Shown: piece by piece, positions 17,662 through 26,510 of the stretch
Position numbering within the stretch: the first letter of the stretch is position 1
Layout: each line of letters starts with the position of its first letter
From: Beijerinckiaceae bacterium
Lineage (GTDB): Bacteria > Pseudomonadota > Alphaproteobacteria > Rhizobiales > Beijerinckiaceae
DNA: 64,000 bases
Direction: 5' to 3'
NCBI GenBank assembly: GCA_947452455.1
Contig: CANGBX010000006.1
Span: 144,711-208,710, forward strand
Position numbers and translations under genes: made by a program
The notes under the pieces: generated by a model
Seen by the model: only the letters and a program-made list of their open reading frames with translations
Database searches by the model: none
What the model was told of the DNA's origin: nothing

Positions 17662-19020
17662 ATGGCACGCAAATATTTCGGCACGGATGGCATTCGCGGC
17701 AAGGCCAATGGCCTGATCACGCCCGAACTCGCCATGAAAGTGGGTCAGGCGACGGGCCTGGCTTTCGTGCGCGGCGACCATCGCCACCGTGTCGTGATCG
17801 GCAAGGATACGCGCCTCTCCGGCTATATGATCGAATGCGGGCTGGTCAGCGGCTTCACCTCGGTGGGTATGGATGTGCTGTTGCTCGGCCCCGTGCCCAC
17901 ACCGGCGGTCGCCATGTTGACGCGCTCGATGCGCGCCGATCTGGGCGTGATGATTTCCGCCTCGCATAATCCTTTCGCGGATAATGGCATCAAACTGTTC
18001 GGGCCCGATGGCTACAAACTGTCTGATGAACTGGAAGCCGAAATTGAAGAGCTGATCGATGCCGATCTTGCCCCGCGTCTGGCCGCTTCGCGCGATCTGG
18101 GTCGCGCCAAGCGCGTCGATGACGTGCGTGCCCGCTATGTCGAATTTGCCAAGCGCACGCTGCCACGAAATCTCTCGCTGGAGGGCTTACGCATTGTGAT
18201 CGATTGCGCCAATGGCGCGGGTTACAAAGCAGCCCCTGAAGCACTGTGGGAATTGGGCGCAGAAGTTTTTGCGATTGGTGTGGAGCCCGATGGTTTCAAC
18301 ATCAATCATGAAGTGGGCTCAACAGCCCCCGCCCGCCTGATTGAAAAAGTCCGCGAAGTGCGTGCAGATATTGGCATTGCGCTGGATGGCGATGCAGACC
18401 GTGTGCTGGTTGTCGATGAGCGTGGACAATTGGTTGATGGCGATCAGCTGATGTCTGTCATTGCCGAAAGCTGGCAGCAGGATGGGCTTTTGTCGAAGCC
18501 CGGCATTGTTGCAACTGTCATGTCCAACTTGGGCCTTGAGCGTCATCTGGAAAGTCTGGGCCTGTCCCTCATCCGCACGGCGGTGGGTGATCGCTATGTG
18601 CTCGAGCGCATGCGTGAAGATGGTTACAATGTCGGCGGCGAGCAATCGGGCCATATCATTCTGTCTGACTATGCAACGACCGGCGATGGTTTGGTTGCTG
18701 CATTGCAATTGCTGGCTGTCGTGAAGCGGCAGGAGCGTCCGGTCAGTGAAATCTGCCATCGCTTCGATCCCTATCCGCAGATTTTGAAGAATGTGCGCTT
18801 TTCGGGCGGCCGGCCGCTCGAAGACGAAAAGGTGAAGGCCGTCATCAAGGCAGCCGAAGATTCTCTGGGCAAGAATGGCCGCCTCGTCATCCGCCCGTCT
18901 GGCACCGAGCCGCTGATCCGCGTGATGGGCGAGGCCAATGATTACGACAAGGTCGAAAAGGCCGTTGATATGGTCTGCGACGCCTTGAAGCGCGTGGCGC
19001 CTGCCGCCGCTGCTGAGTAA
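17662..19020 (+). CDS. glmM: Phosphoglucosamine mutase
   Basis: GlmM converts glucosamine-6-phosphate to glucosamine-1-phosphate for peptidoglycan and lipopolysaccharide precursors. The 452-residue protein begins [12 protein letters not shown] and carries the phosphoserine active-site loop [13 protein letters not shown] near residue 100. It also has the metal-binding DGDADR motif and the C-terminal phosphate-binding [12 protein letters not shown]. The ATG at 17662 is chosen because the family starts there and AAGG precedes it. In many rhizobia glmM follows ftsH or folP; here it follows an unrelated gene after a 155-nt gap. Confidence 0.97.
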   Translation: MARKYFGTDGIRGKANGLITPELAMKVGQATGLAFVRGDHRHRVVIGKDTRLSGYMIECGLVSGFTSVGMDVLLLGPVPTPAVAMLTRSMRADLGVMISASHNPFADNGIKLFGPDGYKLSDELEAEIEELIDADLAPRLAASRDLGRAKRVDDVRARYVEFAKRTLPRNLSLEGLRIVIDCANGAGYKAAPEALWELGAEVFAIGVEPDGFNINHEVGSTAPARLIEKVREVRADIGIALDGDADRVLVVDERGQLVDGDQLMSVIAESWQQDGLLSKPGIVATVMSNLGLERHLESLGLSLIRTAVGDRYVLERMREDGYNVGGEQSGHIILSDYATTGDGLVAALQLLAVVKRQERPVSEICHRFDPYPQILKNVRFSGGRPLEDEKVKAVIKAAEDSLGKNGRLVIRPSGTEPLIRVMGEANDYDKVEKAVDMVCDALKRVAPAAAAE

Positions 19021-19091
19021 GCCGCGGCACGACTTGACCTTGTGACCCCGCACGCCTAGCACGACCTCATAGATTATTTCTGGTGAGCGAT

Positions 19092-20255
19092 ATGGCAGCG
19101 ATCGAAAAGCCGTCTGTACGGACGGCCAATCCGAATTTCTCCTCCGGCCCTTGCGCCAAGCGTCCGGGCTGGACGCCGATGGCGCTCAAAGGCGTGCCCG
19201 CGGGTCGCTCGCATCGCGCGCCTGTCGGCAAAGTGAAGCTCAAAGAAGCCATCGATCTGACGCGCGAGATTCTGGGCGTGCCGGATGATTACCGCATTGG
19301 CATTGTGCCGGCCTCCGACACGGGCGCGGTGGAAATGGCCATGTGGTCGCTTCTGGGCGCACGCGGCGTCGATATGGTTGCGTGGGAAAGTTTCGGCGAG
19401 ACCTGGGTGGCTGACGTTTTGAAGCAGCTCAAGATCAAAGACACGCGCGTCATCAACGCGCCCTATGGCGAATTGCCTGATCTGTCCAAGATCGATTTTG
19501 ACCGCGATGTTGTCTTCACATGGAACGGCACGACGTCTGGCGTGCGCGTGCCCAACGGGGATTTCATTCCCGCTGACCGCAAAGGCCTGACCCTTTGCGA
19601 TGCCACCTCGGCCGCTTTCGCCCAGCGCCTCGATTGGCCCAAGCTCGATGTCGTGACTTTTTCTTGGCAAAAAGTGCTCGGTGGTGAGGGTGCTCATGGC
19701 ATGCTGATCTTGTCGCCGCGCGCGGTTGAGCGTTTGGAAAGCTATGAGCCGTCTTGGCCCATGCCGAAGATTTTCCGCCTCACCAATGGTGGCAAGATCA
19801 TCGAAGGCATTTTCGTCGGCGACACGATCAATACGCCGTCCATGCTCTGCAATGAGGATTATCTCGACGCTTTGAAATGGTCGAAATCCATTGGCGGTTT
19901 GGAAGGATTGATTGGCCGCGCTGATGCCAATCTGAAAGCTGTTGCCGATTGGGTGGCAAAAACGGACTGGGTGGATTTTCTCGCCCGCGTGCCCGAAACC
20001 CGCTCCAACACGAGCGTGTGCTTGCGCATTGTGGATCCCGCTGTGATGGCTTTGCCGGAAGACAAGCAAGCAGCAGTGGCCAAGAAGATCGCGGCACTGC
20101 TCGACAAAGAAGGCATTGCCTACGACATCGATTCCTATCGTGATGCGCCCTCAGGTCTGCGCATTTGGTGTGGGGCAACTGTCGAGACGAGCGACGTCAA
20201 AGCGCTCACAGGCTGGCTCGATTGGGCTTTTGCCGTGGCGAAGAGTGAGATTTAA
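19092..20255 (+). CDS. serC: Phosphoserine aminotransferase
   Basis: SerC transfers an amino group from glutamate to 3-phosphohydroxypyruvate in serine synthesis. The 387-residue protein is of the alphaproteobacterial type with the N-terminal motif [15 protein letters not shown] and the PLP lysine in [14 protein letters not shown] near residue 195. The ATG at 19092 is preferred with GGTGAG as ribosome binding site; a GTG nine bases upstream is possible. Its pathway partner serA lies about 18.5 kb away at 38800, although the two are adjacent in many relatives. A terminator follows directly. Confidence 0.96.
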   Translation: MAAIEKPSVRTANPNFSSGPCAKRPGWTPMALKGVPAGRSHRAPVGKVKLKEAIDLTREILGVPDDYRIGIVPASDTGAVEMAMWSLLGARGVDMVAWESFGETWVADVLKQLKIKDTRVINAPYGELPDLSKIDFDRDVVFTWNGTTSGVRVPNGDFIPADRKGLTLCDATSAAFAQRLDWPKLDVVTFSWQKVLGGEGAHGMLILSPRAVERLESYEPSWPMPKIFRLTNGGKIIEGIFVGDTINTPSMLCNEDYLDALKWSKSIGGLEGLIGRADANLKAVADWVAKTDWVDFLARVPETRSNTSVCLRIVDPAVMALPEDKQAAVAKKIAALLDKEGIAYDIDSYRDAPSGLRIWCGATVETSDVKALTGWLDWAFAVAKSEI

Positions 20256-20259
20256 GATC

Positions 20260-20284
20260 AAGGCGCCGGTTCGGCGCCTTTTTT
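20260..20284 (+). terminator. Intrinsic terminator after serC
   Basis: Stem AAGGCGCCG/CGGCGCCTT with a GTT loop is followed by four further T residues, beginning 5 nt after the stop codon. Confidence 0.9.
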
Positions 20285-20299
20285 GATTGATTGACTGAT

Positions 20300-20317
20300 T
20301 GTATCTTTTTTGGTACA
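20300..20317. promoter_or_regulatory. Inverted-repeat operator candidate of HigBA-like operon
   Basis: TGTATC-N6-GGTACA is a near-perfect inverted repeat (one mismatch) ending 6 nt before the toxin start codon. Its position fits binding by the downstream helix-turn-helix antitoxin. Confidence 0.5.
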
Positions 20318-20323
20318 TTTTTC

Positions 20324-20671
20324 ATGGTCGATGTTTTGAGGCCTCTTCCACTTCAATTTTGGCTTTCGCCTATGGGGCAAGAGCCGGTTCGTGAATGGCT
20401 GGCATCCCTTGCGCCTGAAGACAAAAAGGTCATCGGTCGGGATATCGCAAAGGTTCAGTATCGGTGGCCTTTAGGCTTGCCCTTGTGTCGCTCGCTTGGC
20501 AACGGACTCTGGGAAGTGCGCAGTTCTCTCCCTTCTAAAAGAGAGGCTCGTGTTATTTTTGGATTTCAAGCCAGCGGATTGATCGCTTTGCATGCCTTTA
20601 TCAAAAAATCGCAGACGACAGCGGAATTCGATCTCGCATTGGCTCGTAAGAGATGGAAGGACATGGCATGA
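20324..20671 (+). CDS. RelE/HigB-superfamily toxin (Gp49-like)
   Basis: The 115-residue product resembles the phage-derived Gp49-like/HigB branch of RelE toxins, which cleave mRNA at the ribosome. Recognisable features are the N-terminal PLQFWLSPMGQEPVREWLASL, the mid-region GLPLCRSLGNGLWEVRSSL, the basic strand REARVIFGFQ, and the C-terminal ALHAFIKKSQTT ending in a basic helix. The toxin-first gene order with the antitoxin overlapping by ATGA is typical of HigBA. Lower GC than its neighbours fits horizontal acquisition. The ATG at 20324 is used, with no clear ribosome binding site. Confidence 0.85.
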   Translation: MVDVLRPLPLQFWLSPMGQEPVREWLASLAPEDKKVIGRDIAKVQYRWPLGLPLCRSLGNGLWEVRSSLPSKREARVIFGFQASGLIALHAFIKKSQTTAEFDLALARKRWKDMA

Positions 20672-20958
20672 CACGGAAGAAAAAGGGTTCTGCCGGTTCG
20701 ACTTTCGAGAGCTGGTTGGATGAAGAAGGAATCCGAGAGGAAGTCACTGCCGCTGCCATCAAGGCTGTGATTGCCGAGCAATTGGCGACCGAAATGAAAG
20801 ATCAAGGTTTGACCAAATCGGCTCTGGCAGAAAAGCTTCAAACGAGCAGGGCGCAGGTTGATCGCTTGCTTGATCCTGATAATGCTGGTGTGACTTTAGA
20901 AACGCTTTTGCGTGCTGCAAAAGTCATGGGCCGTCGTTTGCGCCTTGAGCTTGTTTAA
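20668..20958 (+). CDS. Helix-turn-helix antitoxin of HigBA-like pair
   Basis: This 96-residue protein has a C-terminal XRE-type helix-turn-helix in LTKSALAEKLQTSRAQVDRL (about residues 47-66) and a lysine-rich N-terminus. GGAAGG lies before the ATG at 20668, which overlaps the toxin stop, so translation is coupled. It is expected to bind and neutralise the toxin and repress the operon, probably at the inverted repeat at 20300-20317. Cognate function is inferred from gene order and fold. Confidence 0.87.
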   Translation: MTRKKKGSAGSTFESWLDEEGIREEVTAAAIKAVIAEQLATEMKDQGLTKSALAEKLQTSRAQVDRLLDPDNAGVTLETLLRAAKVMGRRLRLELV

Positions 20959-20962
20959 GCCG

Positions 20963-21877
20963 TCACTTCTTCACGCCGAAAAATTCTGCCAGCGCGACAC
21001 CGCCCAGTGACAGTGCGAGACCGACGCCGTGGTAGAGCGCGAAAGGTTCTCCCAGCAGCGTCACGGCCATGATTGCGCCCAGCGTCGGCACGAGATTGTA
21101 GAAAAGGCTCGCACGTCCTGGCCCGATCGCCGCGACGCCGCGAATGAAAAAGATCTGCGCGAGGAGCGAAGGAAAGATCACAATATAGCCGATCACCACC
21201 CAGCCGCGCATCGTTGGCCATTGCGCCGCGTGATTAGCCATTTCCCAAGCCAGCAGCGGCAGAGATGCAATGGTTGAGACGATGGAGAGGGCCGTGAAAA
21301 AAGCAAAGGCCGAGATCGCTGGCCTGCTGCGCAAGGCCACCGTGTAGCCCGCATAAAAAATCGAAGCGCCGAGCATGGCAATATCGCCGACATTCAAATC
21401 CATGCCGAAAAGATGCAGTGGCTCGCCATGTGTGGCCACTGTTGCTACGCCCAGCATGGTCATGACCAGTCCGATGCCGCGCATCAGACCAATCGGCGTG
21501 CCATAGAAAATCCGTGCACCGGCAAAGATGAAAGCAGGCGCCACACCTTGCAGGATCGCCAGATGCATGCCGCTCGTATATTGGGCTGCGGTGAAATAGA
21601 GCGCCTGATAACCGGTGAAGCCGAAAATCCCCATCAGCGAGATCATCACCCAATTCTTGCGGATGAGCGGCCATTCGGTGATCAGGGGTTTCCACGCGAA
21701 GGTCAGCATGACCAGCGTCACCGTGCCCCAGCGAATCGTCACCAGAACCATGGGCGACAATTCCCCTACGGCATTGCGTGAGGCGACCACATTGCCCGCC
21801 CAAAACAGGGCTGTCAGCAGGAGCATGATCCAGGCGCTGACGGGCGCGCGACTTGTTTCGGCGAGCTGCTGATCCAC
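20963..21877 (-). CDS. EamA/DMT-family transporter
   Basis: The 304-residue protein has ten hydrophobic segments in two EamA repeats, the hallmark of drug/metabolite transporters. The first repeat opens MLLLTALFWAGNVVASRNAV; the second begins near FYAGYTVALRSRPAI and ends GEPFALYHGVGLALSLGGVAL. Substrate is unknown; relatives export amino acids or nucleotides. It starts with GTG at 21877 preceded by AAGGAA. It converges with the antitoxin gene with a 4-nt gap and is divergent from purA. Confidence 0.9.
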   Translation of the reverse strand: MDQQLAETSRAPVSAWIMLLLTALFWAGNVVASRNAVGELSPMVLVTIRWGTVTLVMLTFAWKPLITEWPLIRKNWVMISLMGIFGFTGYQALYFTAAQYTSGMHLAILQGVAPAFIFAGARIFYGTPIGLMRGIGLVMTMLGVATVATHGEPLHLFGMDLNVGDIAMLGASIFYAGYTVALRSRPAISAFAFFTALSIVSTIASLPLLAWEMANHAAQWPTMRGWVVIGYIVIFPSLLAQIFFIRGVAAIGPGRASLFYNLVPTLGAIMAVTLLGEPFALYHGVGLALSLGGVALAEFFGVKK

Positions 21878-22037
21878 GGGTGTCGTTCCTTTTGGTCTCC
21901 CGCAGTGCCGGATGAGGGCGGCTTATGCAAGCCCTTGAGCGTAAAACGGGTGCATCTGGCGGGCCTTGACGCACAGCTCAGGTGAGGGTTTGCCTTGCCT
22001 CTTGGCGGGGTTTTGGGTAATCCATTCCCGCAATGAG

Positions 22038-22061
22038 CCCCGGCCTTTGTGCCGGGGTTTT
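22038..22061 (+). terminator. Terminator-like hairpin in the purA leader
   Basis: Stem CCCCGGC/GCCGGGG with a CTTTGT loop is followed by four T residues, on the plus strand 53 nt before the purA start. No plus-strand gene ends upstream, so it may attenuate purA or end a short RNA. Confidence 0.6.
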
Positions 22062-22114
22062 GCGTGTGGGAGACCCCGCACGAGGCTCACATTTTCGAAG
22101 AGCGAAAAATCATC

Positions 22115-23410
22115 ATGGCGAATGTGGTTGTCGTCGGCGCCCAATGGGGCGATGAGGGTAAAGGCAAGATCGTCGACTGGCTGTCGATCGAGGCCGATGT
22201 GGTTGTCCGTTTTCAGGGCGGTCACAATGCAGGCCATACGCTTGTCATCGACGGCAAGGTCTACAAATTGTCGCTCTTGCCCTCCGGCATTGTGCGCCCC
22301 GGCAAAGTGTCGGTGATCGGCAATGGCGTGGTGGTTGATCCCTATCATCTGGTCAAAGAAGTCGGCATCCTGCGGGGCCAGGGCGTTGAAGTCTCGCCGA
22401 AGAATTTGAAGCTCGCTGAAAATGCGCCGCTCATTCTCTCGCTGCATCGCGAATTGGACGCGCATCGCGAGTCGGCTGCCACCGGCGGCACGAAGATCGG
22501 CACGACGATGCGCGGCATTGGTCCTGCTTACGAAGACAAAGTGGGTCGTCGTTCGATCCGCGTGATGGATCTTGCCGAGCCCGATACGCTGGACGACAAG
22601 ATCGCGCGTCTGCTGGCCCATCATAATCCATTGCGTCGTGGCCTCGGGTTGCCAGAAATCACTGCAAAACAAGTGCGCGATGAACTTCTCGCCGTAGCGC
22701 CGGAAGTCCTTCCCTATATGGATGCGACATGGGAACTGCTCGATACCATGCGCCGTCAGGGCCAGCGCATTCTGTTTGAAGGTGCGCAAGGCGCGCTGCT
22801 CGATGTCGATCACGGCACCTATCCTTTCGTGACCTCTTCGAACACAACAGCTGCCAATGCAGCAACAGGTTCGGGCATGGGTCCGCGCTCCATCGGCTAT
22901 GTGCTGGGCATTGCCAAAGCCTATACGACGCGCGTTGGCGGTGGCCCGTTCCCCACAGAACTGACGGATGAAATCGGCCAGACGATCGGCGAGCGTGGTC
23001 ATGAATTCGGCACGGTGACAGGTCGTGCACGCCGCTGTGGTTGGTTCGATGCGGTGCTGGTGCGCCAGACCGTGAAGACGTCCGGCATTGATGGCATTGC
23101 GCTGACCAAGCTCGATATTCTTGATGGCTTCAAAGAGATCAAAGTCGCCGTCCGCTATCTGCTCGACGGGCAGGAGATTGATCGTTTGCCGGCAAGCCAA
23201 GCGGCGCAGGCGCGGGTCGTTCCGGTCTATGAGACAATCGAGGGCTGGCAGGGTACGACGGCTGGGGCCCGCTCCTGGGCTGACCTTCCGGCACAGGCGA
23301 TTAAATATGTGCGTCGCATTGAAGAGCTGATCGGGGCCCCTGTGGCCTTGCTTTCGACCAGCCCTGAGCGCGATGATACAATTCTTGTACACAATCCTTT
23401 CCAAGATTGA
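22115..23410 (+). CDS. purA: Adenylosuccinate synthetase
   Basis: PurA catalyses the GTP-dependent first step from IMP to AMP. The 431-residue protein starts [20 protein letters not shown], the phosphate-binding loop of the family, and has the HNAGHT IMP site and the signature [12 protein letters not shown]. The ATG at 22115 gives the family N-terminus; an upstream in-frame ATG at 22049 would lie next to the leader hairpin and add unrelated residues. The leader contains a terminator-like hairpin. It precedes an uncharacterised gene by 46 nt. Confidence 0.98.
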   Translation: MANVVVVGAQWGDEGKGKIVDWLSIEADVVVRFQGGHNAGHTLVIDGKVYKLSLLPSGIVRPGKVSVIGNGVVVDPYHLVKEVGILRGQGVEVSPKNLKLAENAPLILSLHRELDAHRESAATGGTKIGTTMRGIGPAYEDKVGRRSIRVMDLAEPDTLDDKIARLLAHHNPLRRGLGLPEITAKQVRDELLAVAPEVLPYMDATWELLDTMRRQGQRILFEGAQGALLDVDHGTYPFVTSSNTTAANAATGSGMGPRSIGYVLGIAKAYTTRVGGGPFPTELTDEIGQTIGERGHEFGTVTGRARRCGWFDAVLVRQTVKTSGIDGIALTKLDILDGFKEIKVAVRYLLDGQEIDRLPASQAAQARVVPVYETIEGWQGTTAGARSWADLPAQAIKYVRRIEELIGAPVALLSTSPERDDTILVHNPFQD

Positions 23411-23456
23411 GTCGTGGTGCAGTTGAGTGAGGTTTTGAGAGTGGTTGAAGGGCGCA

Positions 23457-25205
23457 ATGGCTGAATATTATCCGTTGCTCGCACGGGCTGTGGCGGCTCT
23501 GCCCGATTCCAATCCGGAATCGCGCCGGTCGATTTATGACCGCGCCCGCGCTGCTCTGGTCGCGCAATTGCGCGCCGTCCAGCCGCCCATTGCGGAAGAA
23601 GATATCGCCCATGAGAGCCATATGCTGGACGAGGCCATCGCCCAGCTCGAGGCCGAAGCCGAAACCGCAGCCAAAGCCCCAGCGCCCGCTGTTGAGGCGC
23701 TGAGCGCGTCTGCGAGCCCCTCACAGGCCCCCGATGTCCAGCTGGAAACCAAAGCTGCCGAGCCGCCACCTGTTGAGCCGCGCAAGCTCGCAGAGCCGCT
23801 GGTCAAGCGACCCGAGCCCGGCCCGACTTTGGCCCAGCGTTTGGCCTCGGCCCGCCCGCTGTCGGGTTCGCCCGGCCTGCCGCCTCGCCCCATGGGCGAA
23901 AAGGGCCTCAGCGCCTTGGAAGCTGCCCGCCAGCGCCTCGCCAATCTTGCGCGCTCCTCTTCGTCGCGTCCGGCTGGCGCTCCCGTTGTTCTGCCCAAGC
24001 CTACGCAGCTGCCATCCATTGATGCGGTGAAGTCGACGGTCGCATTCAAAGTGCCGACACCGAGCGAGCGGCCTGCCGCGCAGCCGGCGCCCGTCCAGCC
24101 GGAAGCTTTTGAAGATTTCGATGTGTCCGCAAAGGCAGATGGAGCCTTTGTTGATGAGGCGCAGCCCATCGAGCCGATGGGCGAGATGGATGCGGTATCG
24201 AATGAGGCTGGCGCCCCGCCGCCCTTCTTGCGCAAATTTGGTCCGCGCGCCGAGGCTTCAGCTGCCGCCTTAGAGTTGCAAGAGCAGGACAGAGCATCTG
24301 CGACTGAAGGCGAAGGTGACGGCAATAAGGATGAGGCCGGAAAGAGCGGCGCCTTGCATCCGGCCGCGCCTGTGCCCGTCACAAAGAAAGAACGCAATCT
24401 GCGTCCGCTGTTGATTGGCGTTCCTGTCGCGCTGGTCGTGGCCGCCATTGCAGTCTTTGCCTGGATGAAGCGCGACAATCCTGAAGACATGGCCAAATTA
24501 CGTCCCGCGCCCGGTGCAGAAACGAGCGCCGATCCAACGCAGGGCAAGATAGTCGAGCGTATTGGTGGCGGTGGCGCACAAGTGCCGCGCCCGACCACAT
24601 CGCCTCTGTCGTCAACTCAGGCACAACAACAAATCGTGCCGCAACAAAGCGCGCAGGCATCACCCGTTGCACAGCGCGCAGCGCTCTTGCTGGATGCGCC
24701 GGACGAACCGGAGCGCGTCAAAACTTTCGTTGGCAATGTTGTTTGGCGTTTGGACAATGTCAGCCGCGGACCCGGCCAGCCTTTGGCCGTTGGTGTGCGT
24801 GCGGAAATCGATCTGCCGGACGCCAAGCTGAAAGCTGTCATGCTCATCCAGAAAAATACGGATGACACTTTGCCGGCCTCGCACACCATTGAATTGCGTT
24901 TCATCCCTGCGGATGGCGGGTCTGTGCCGGGTGTTGCGCAAATCCAAACACCGCAGATGCGTCGTGAAGACGTGGCTATGGGCGACTCGCTGGTTGGCGT
25001 GCCCGCACCCATCCTGCGCAATTATTTCTTGATCGGTCTGACGCGTGGCGCGAGTGCTGAATCACGCAATGTCGATATGATGCGCAATCGCGGCTGGTTT
25101 GATGTGCCCATGCTGCTGTCAGATCAGCGCATCGCCAAGATCACCTTTGAAAAGGGATCTGCCGGCGAGCGCATCATCAATGAAGCGTTTGACGCCTGGA
25201 AATGA
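23457..25205 (+). CDS. Uncharacterised proline/alanine-rich single-pass membrane protein
   Basis: The 582-residue product has no function I recognise. An N-terminal helical segment of about 75 residues (AEYYPLLARAVAALPDSNPE... with a RARAALVAQLRAVQPP helix) resembles conserved N-termini of rhizobial hypothetical proteins found next to purA. A long low-complexity Ala/Pro/Glu region follows to about residue 310. A single membrane helix (LLIGVPVALVVAAIAVFAW, near 320-338) comes next, and then a conserved-looking C-terminal domain of about 170 residues (from DEPERVKTFVGNVVWRLDNV to the end). The C-terminal domain is probably periplasmic. AAGGG precedes the ATG at 23457. It follows purA closely and converges with rpoH across a palindromic repeat. 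Confidence 0.85.
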   Translation: MAEYYPLLARAVAALPDSNPESRRSIYDRARAALVAQLRAVQPPIAEEDIAHESHMLDEAIAQLEAEAETAAKAPAPAVEALSASASPSQAPDVQLETKAAEPPPVEPRKLAEPLVKRPEPGPTLAQRLASARPLSGSPGLPPRPMGEKGLSALEAARQRLANLARSSSSRPAGAPVVLPKPTQLPSIDAVKSTVAFKVPTPSERPAAQPAPVQPEAFEDFDVSAKADGAFVDEAQPIEPMGEMDAVSNEAGAPPPFLRKFGPRAEASAAALELQEQDRASATEGEGDGNKDEAGKSGALHPAAPVPVTKKERNLRPLLIGVPVALVVAAIAVFAWMKRDNPEDMAKLRPAPGAETSADPTQGKIVERIGGGGAQVPRPTTSPLSSTQAQQQIVPQQSAQASPVAQRAALLLDAPDEPERVKTFVGNVVWRLDNVSRGPGQPLAVGVRAEIDLPDAKLKAVMLIQKNTDDTLPASHTIELRFIPADGGSVPGVAQIQTPQMRREDVAMGDSLVGVPAPILRNYFLIGLTRGASAESRNVDMMRNRGWFDVPMLLSDQRIAKITFEKGSAGERIINEAFDAWK

Positions 25206-25219
25206 CGACCCAAAGGGTT

Positions 25220-25308
25220 GTCATTGCGAGGAGGGCTTGAGAGCCCGACGCGGCAAACCAGACCACGCGTGAGGCGTTTCTGGTTTGCTTTGCGTCTCTC
25301 GCAATGAC
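25220..25308. repeat. Palindromic repeat, copy 2 of 7
   Basis: An 89-bp copy bounded by GTCATTGCGAG and CTCGCAATGAC, located between the convergent purA-linked gene and rpoH. Its inner arms are CAAACCAGA and TCTGGTTTG, a compensatory change from the CAATCCAG/CTGGATTG form of copy 1. No other terminator lies in this gap. Confidence 0.93.
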
Positions 25309-25314
25309 GTGTTT

Positions 25315-26226
25315 TTAAAGTCGCGCTTCGATCTGTTTCACAGGCTGGGGCAAAGCTTCGCGCTGCTCCATACCCGCTTTCACAGCTGCCTGGACTTTTT
25401 CAAACGCGCGCACTTCGATCTGGCGCACGCGTTCGCGCGAAATGTTGAACTCTTCAGAAAGCTCTTCGAGCGTGATGGGCTCATCGAGCAAACGGCGTGC
25501 CTGAAAAATCCGGCGCTCGCGCTCATTCAGGACAGACAGAGCTGAACGCAAAGCCGCGATCCGATTGTCGCTTTCTTCTTGTTCAACGAGAAGGCTTTCT
25601 TGACTGGCGGAATCATCCACCAGCCAGTCCTGCCATTCGCCGCCGCCTTCGCCTTCTGTGCGCAAAGGCGCATTGAGCGAGGCATCGCCCGACATGCGGC
25701 GGTTCATATCCACCACATCCTGTTCGGTGACGCCCAGTCGGGTGGCGATATGCGTCACTTGGTCGGGGCGCAGATCACCATCTTCCAGCGCGGAGATTTG
25801 GCTCTTGGCCTTGCGCAGATTGAAGAAGAGTTTTTTCTGGTTCGCGGTCGTGCCCATTTTCACGAGCGACCAAGACCGCAGGATGTATTCCTGGATCGAA
25901 GCGCGGATCCACCACATGGCATAAGTGGCGAGGCGGAAGCCCTTCTCGGGCTCGAACCGCTTCACAGCCTGCATCAGGCCGACATTGCCCTCGGAAATGA
26001 CTTCGCCAATCGGCAGTCCATAGCCGCGATAACCCATCGCAATTTTGGCGACGAGACGCAGATGTGAGGTGACGAGACGGTGGGCCGCATCGCGGTCACC
26101 ATGTTCGCGCCAACTGCGGGCCAGCATATATTCCTCTTGCGGCTCCAACATCGGGAACCGCCGGATCTCGGCGAGATAGCGGGATAGACCGCTCTCGGAA
26201 GAGATCATCGGGAGTGCAGCAGCCAT
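25315..26226 (-). CDS. rpoH: RNA polymerase heat-shock sigma factor RpoH
   Basis: The 303-residue sigma-32 directs heat-shock transcription. Region 2 shows the RpoH box QKKLFFNLRKAKSQ and the core-binding segment DLISEGNVGLMQAVKRFEP in the form VISEGNVGLMQAVKRFEP. Region 4 ends with the helix-turn-helix TLEELSEEFNISRERVRQIE. The ATG at 26226 has an ideal AGGAGGG 4 nt upstream; a TTG one codon earlier is not needed. Alphaproteobacteria often carry two rpoH genes; only this one is in the window. FtsH, a known RpoH protease in other proteobacteria, is also encoded here at 4405. Confidence 0.96.
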   Translation of the reverse strand: MAAALPMISSESGLSRYLAEIRRFPMLEPQEEYMLARSWREHGDRDAAHRLVTSHLRLVAKIAMGYRGYGLPIGEVISEGNVGLMQAVKRFEPEKGFRLATYAMWWIRASIQEYILRSWSLVKMGTTANQKKLFFNLRKAKSQISALEDGDLRPDQVTHIATRLGVTEQDVVDMNRRMSGDASLNAPLRTEGEGGGEWQDWLVDDSASQESLLVEQEESDNRIAALRSALSVLNERERRIFQARRLLDEPITLEELSEEFNISRERVRQIEVRAFEKVQAAVKAGMEQREALPQPVKQIEARL

Positions 26227-26510
26227 CAAACCCTCCTGTTTCAGATCCCCCAGAATTGGGCAGATCCGTCCCCGGCCAACCGTGTGGTCGCGCTCGGCTC
26301 GGTTCTAAAGATAGTTTTGCTCAACCGTGGCTAAAAGGGGGCGGAAGCAAAGGACGCATGAGTGTTGCAATTATGCTTTTGAGAACAGGTTTGGAGCCCT
26401 TAAGGTTCAATAAAATCTTTTACTGGCAAAGGTTTAGGTTTTTGTAGGCAGATGGCCGCTCACCCTTCACGCAGCGGGCGTCCTTGAAATATTTTTTTGT
26501 CACGTTCCCG

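Noticed and set aside
21923..23404. A 493-codon minus-strand frame opposite purA
   Set aside because: Antisense to a complete purA; composition typical of a shadow frame.
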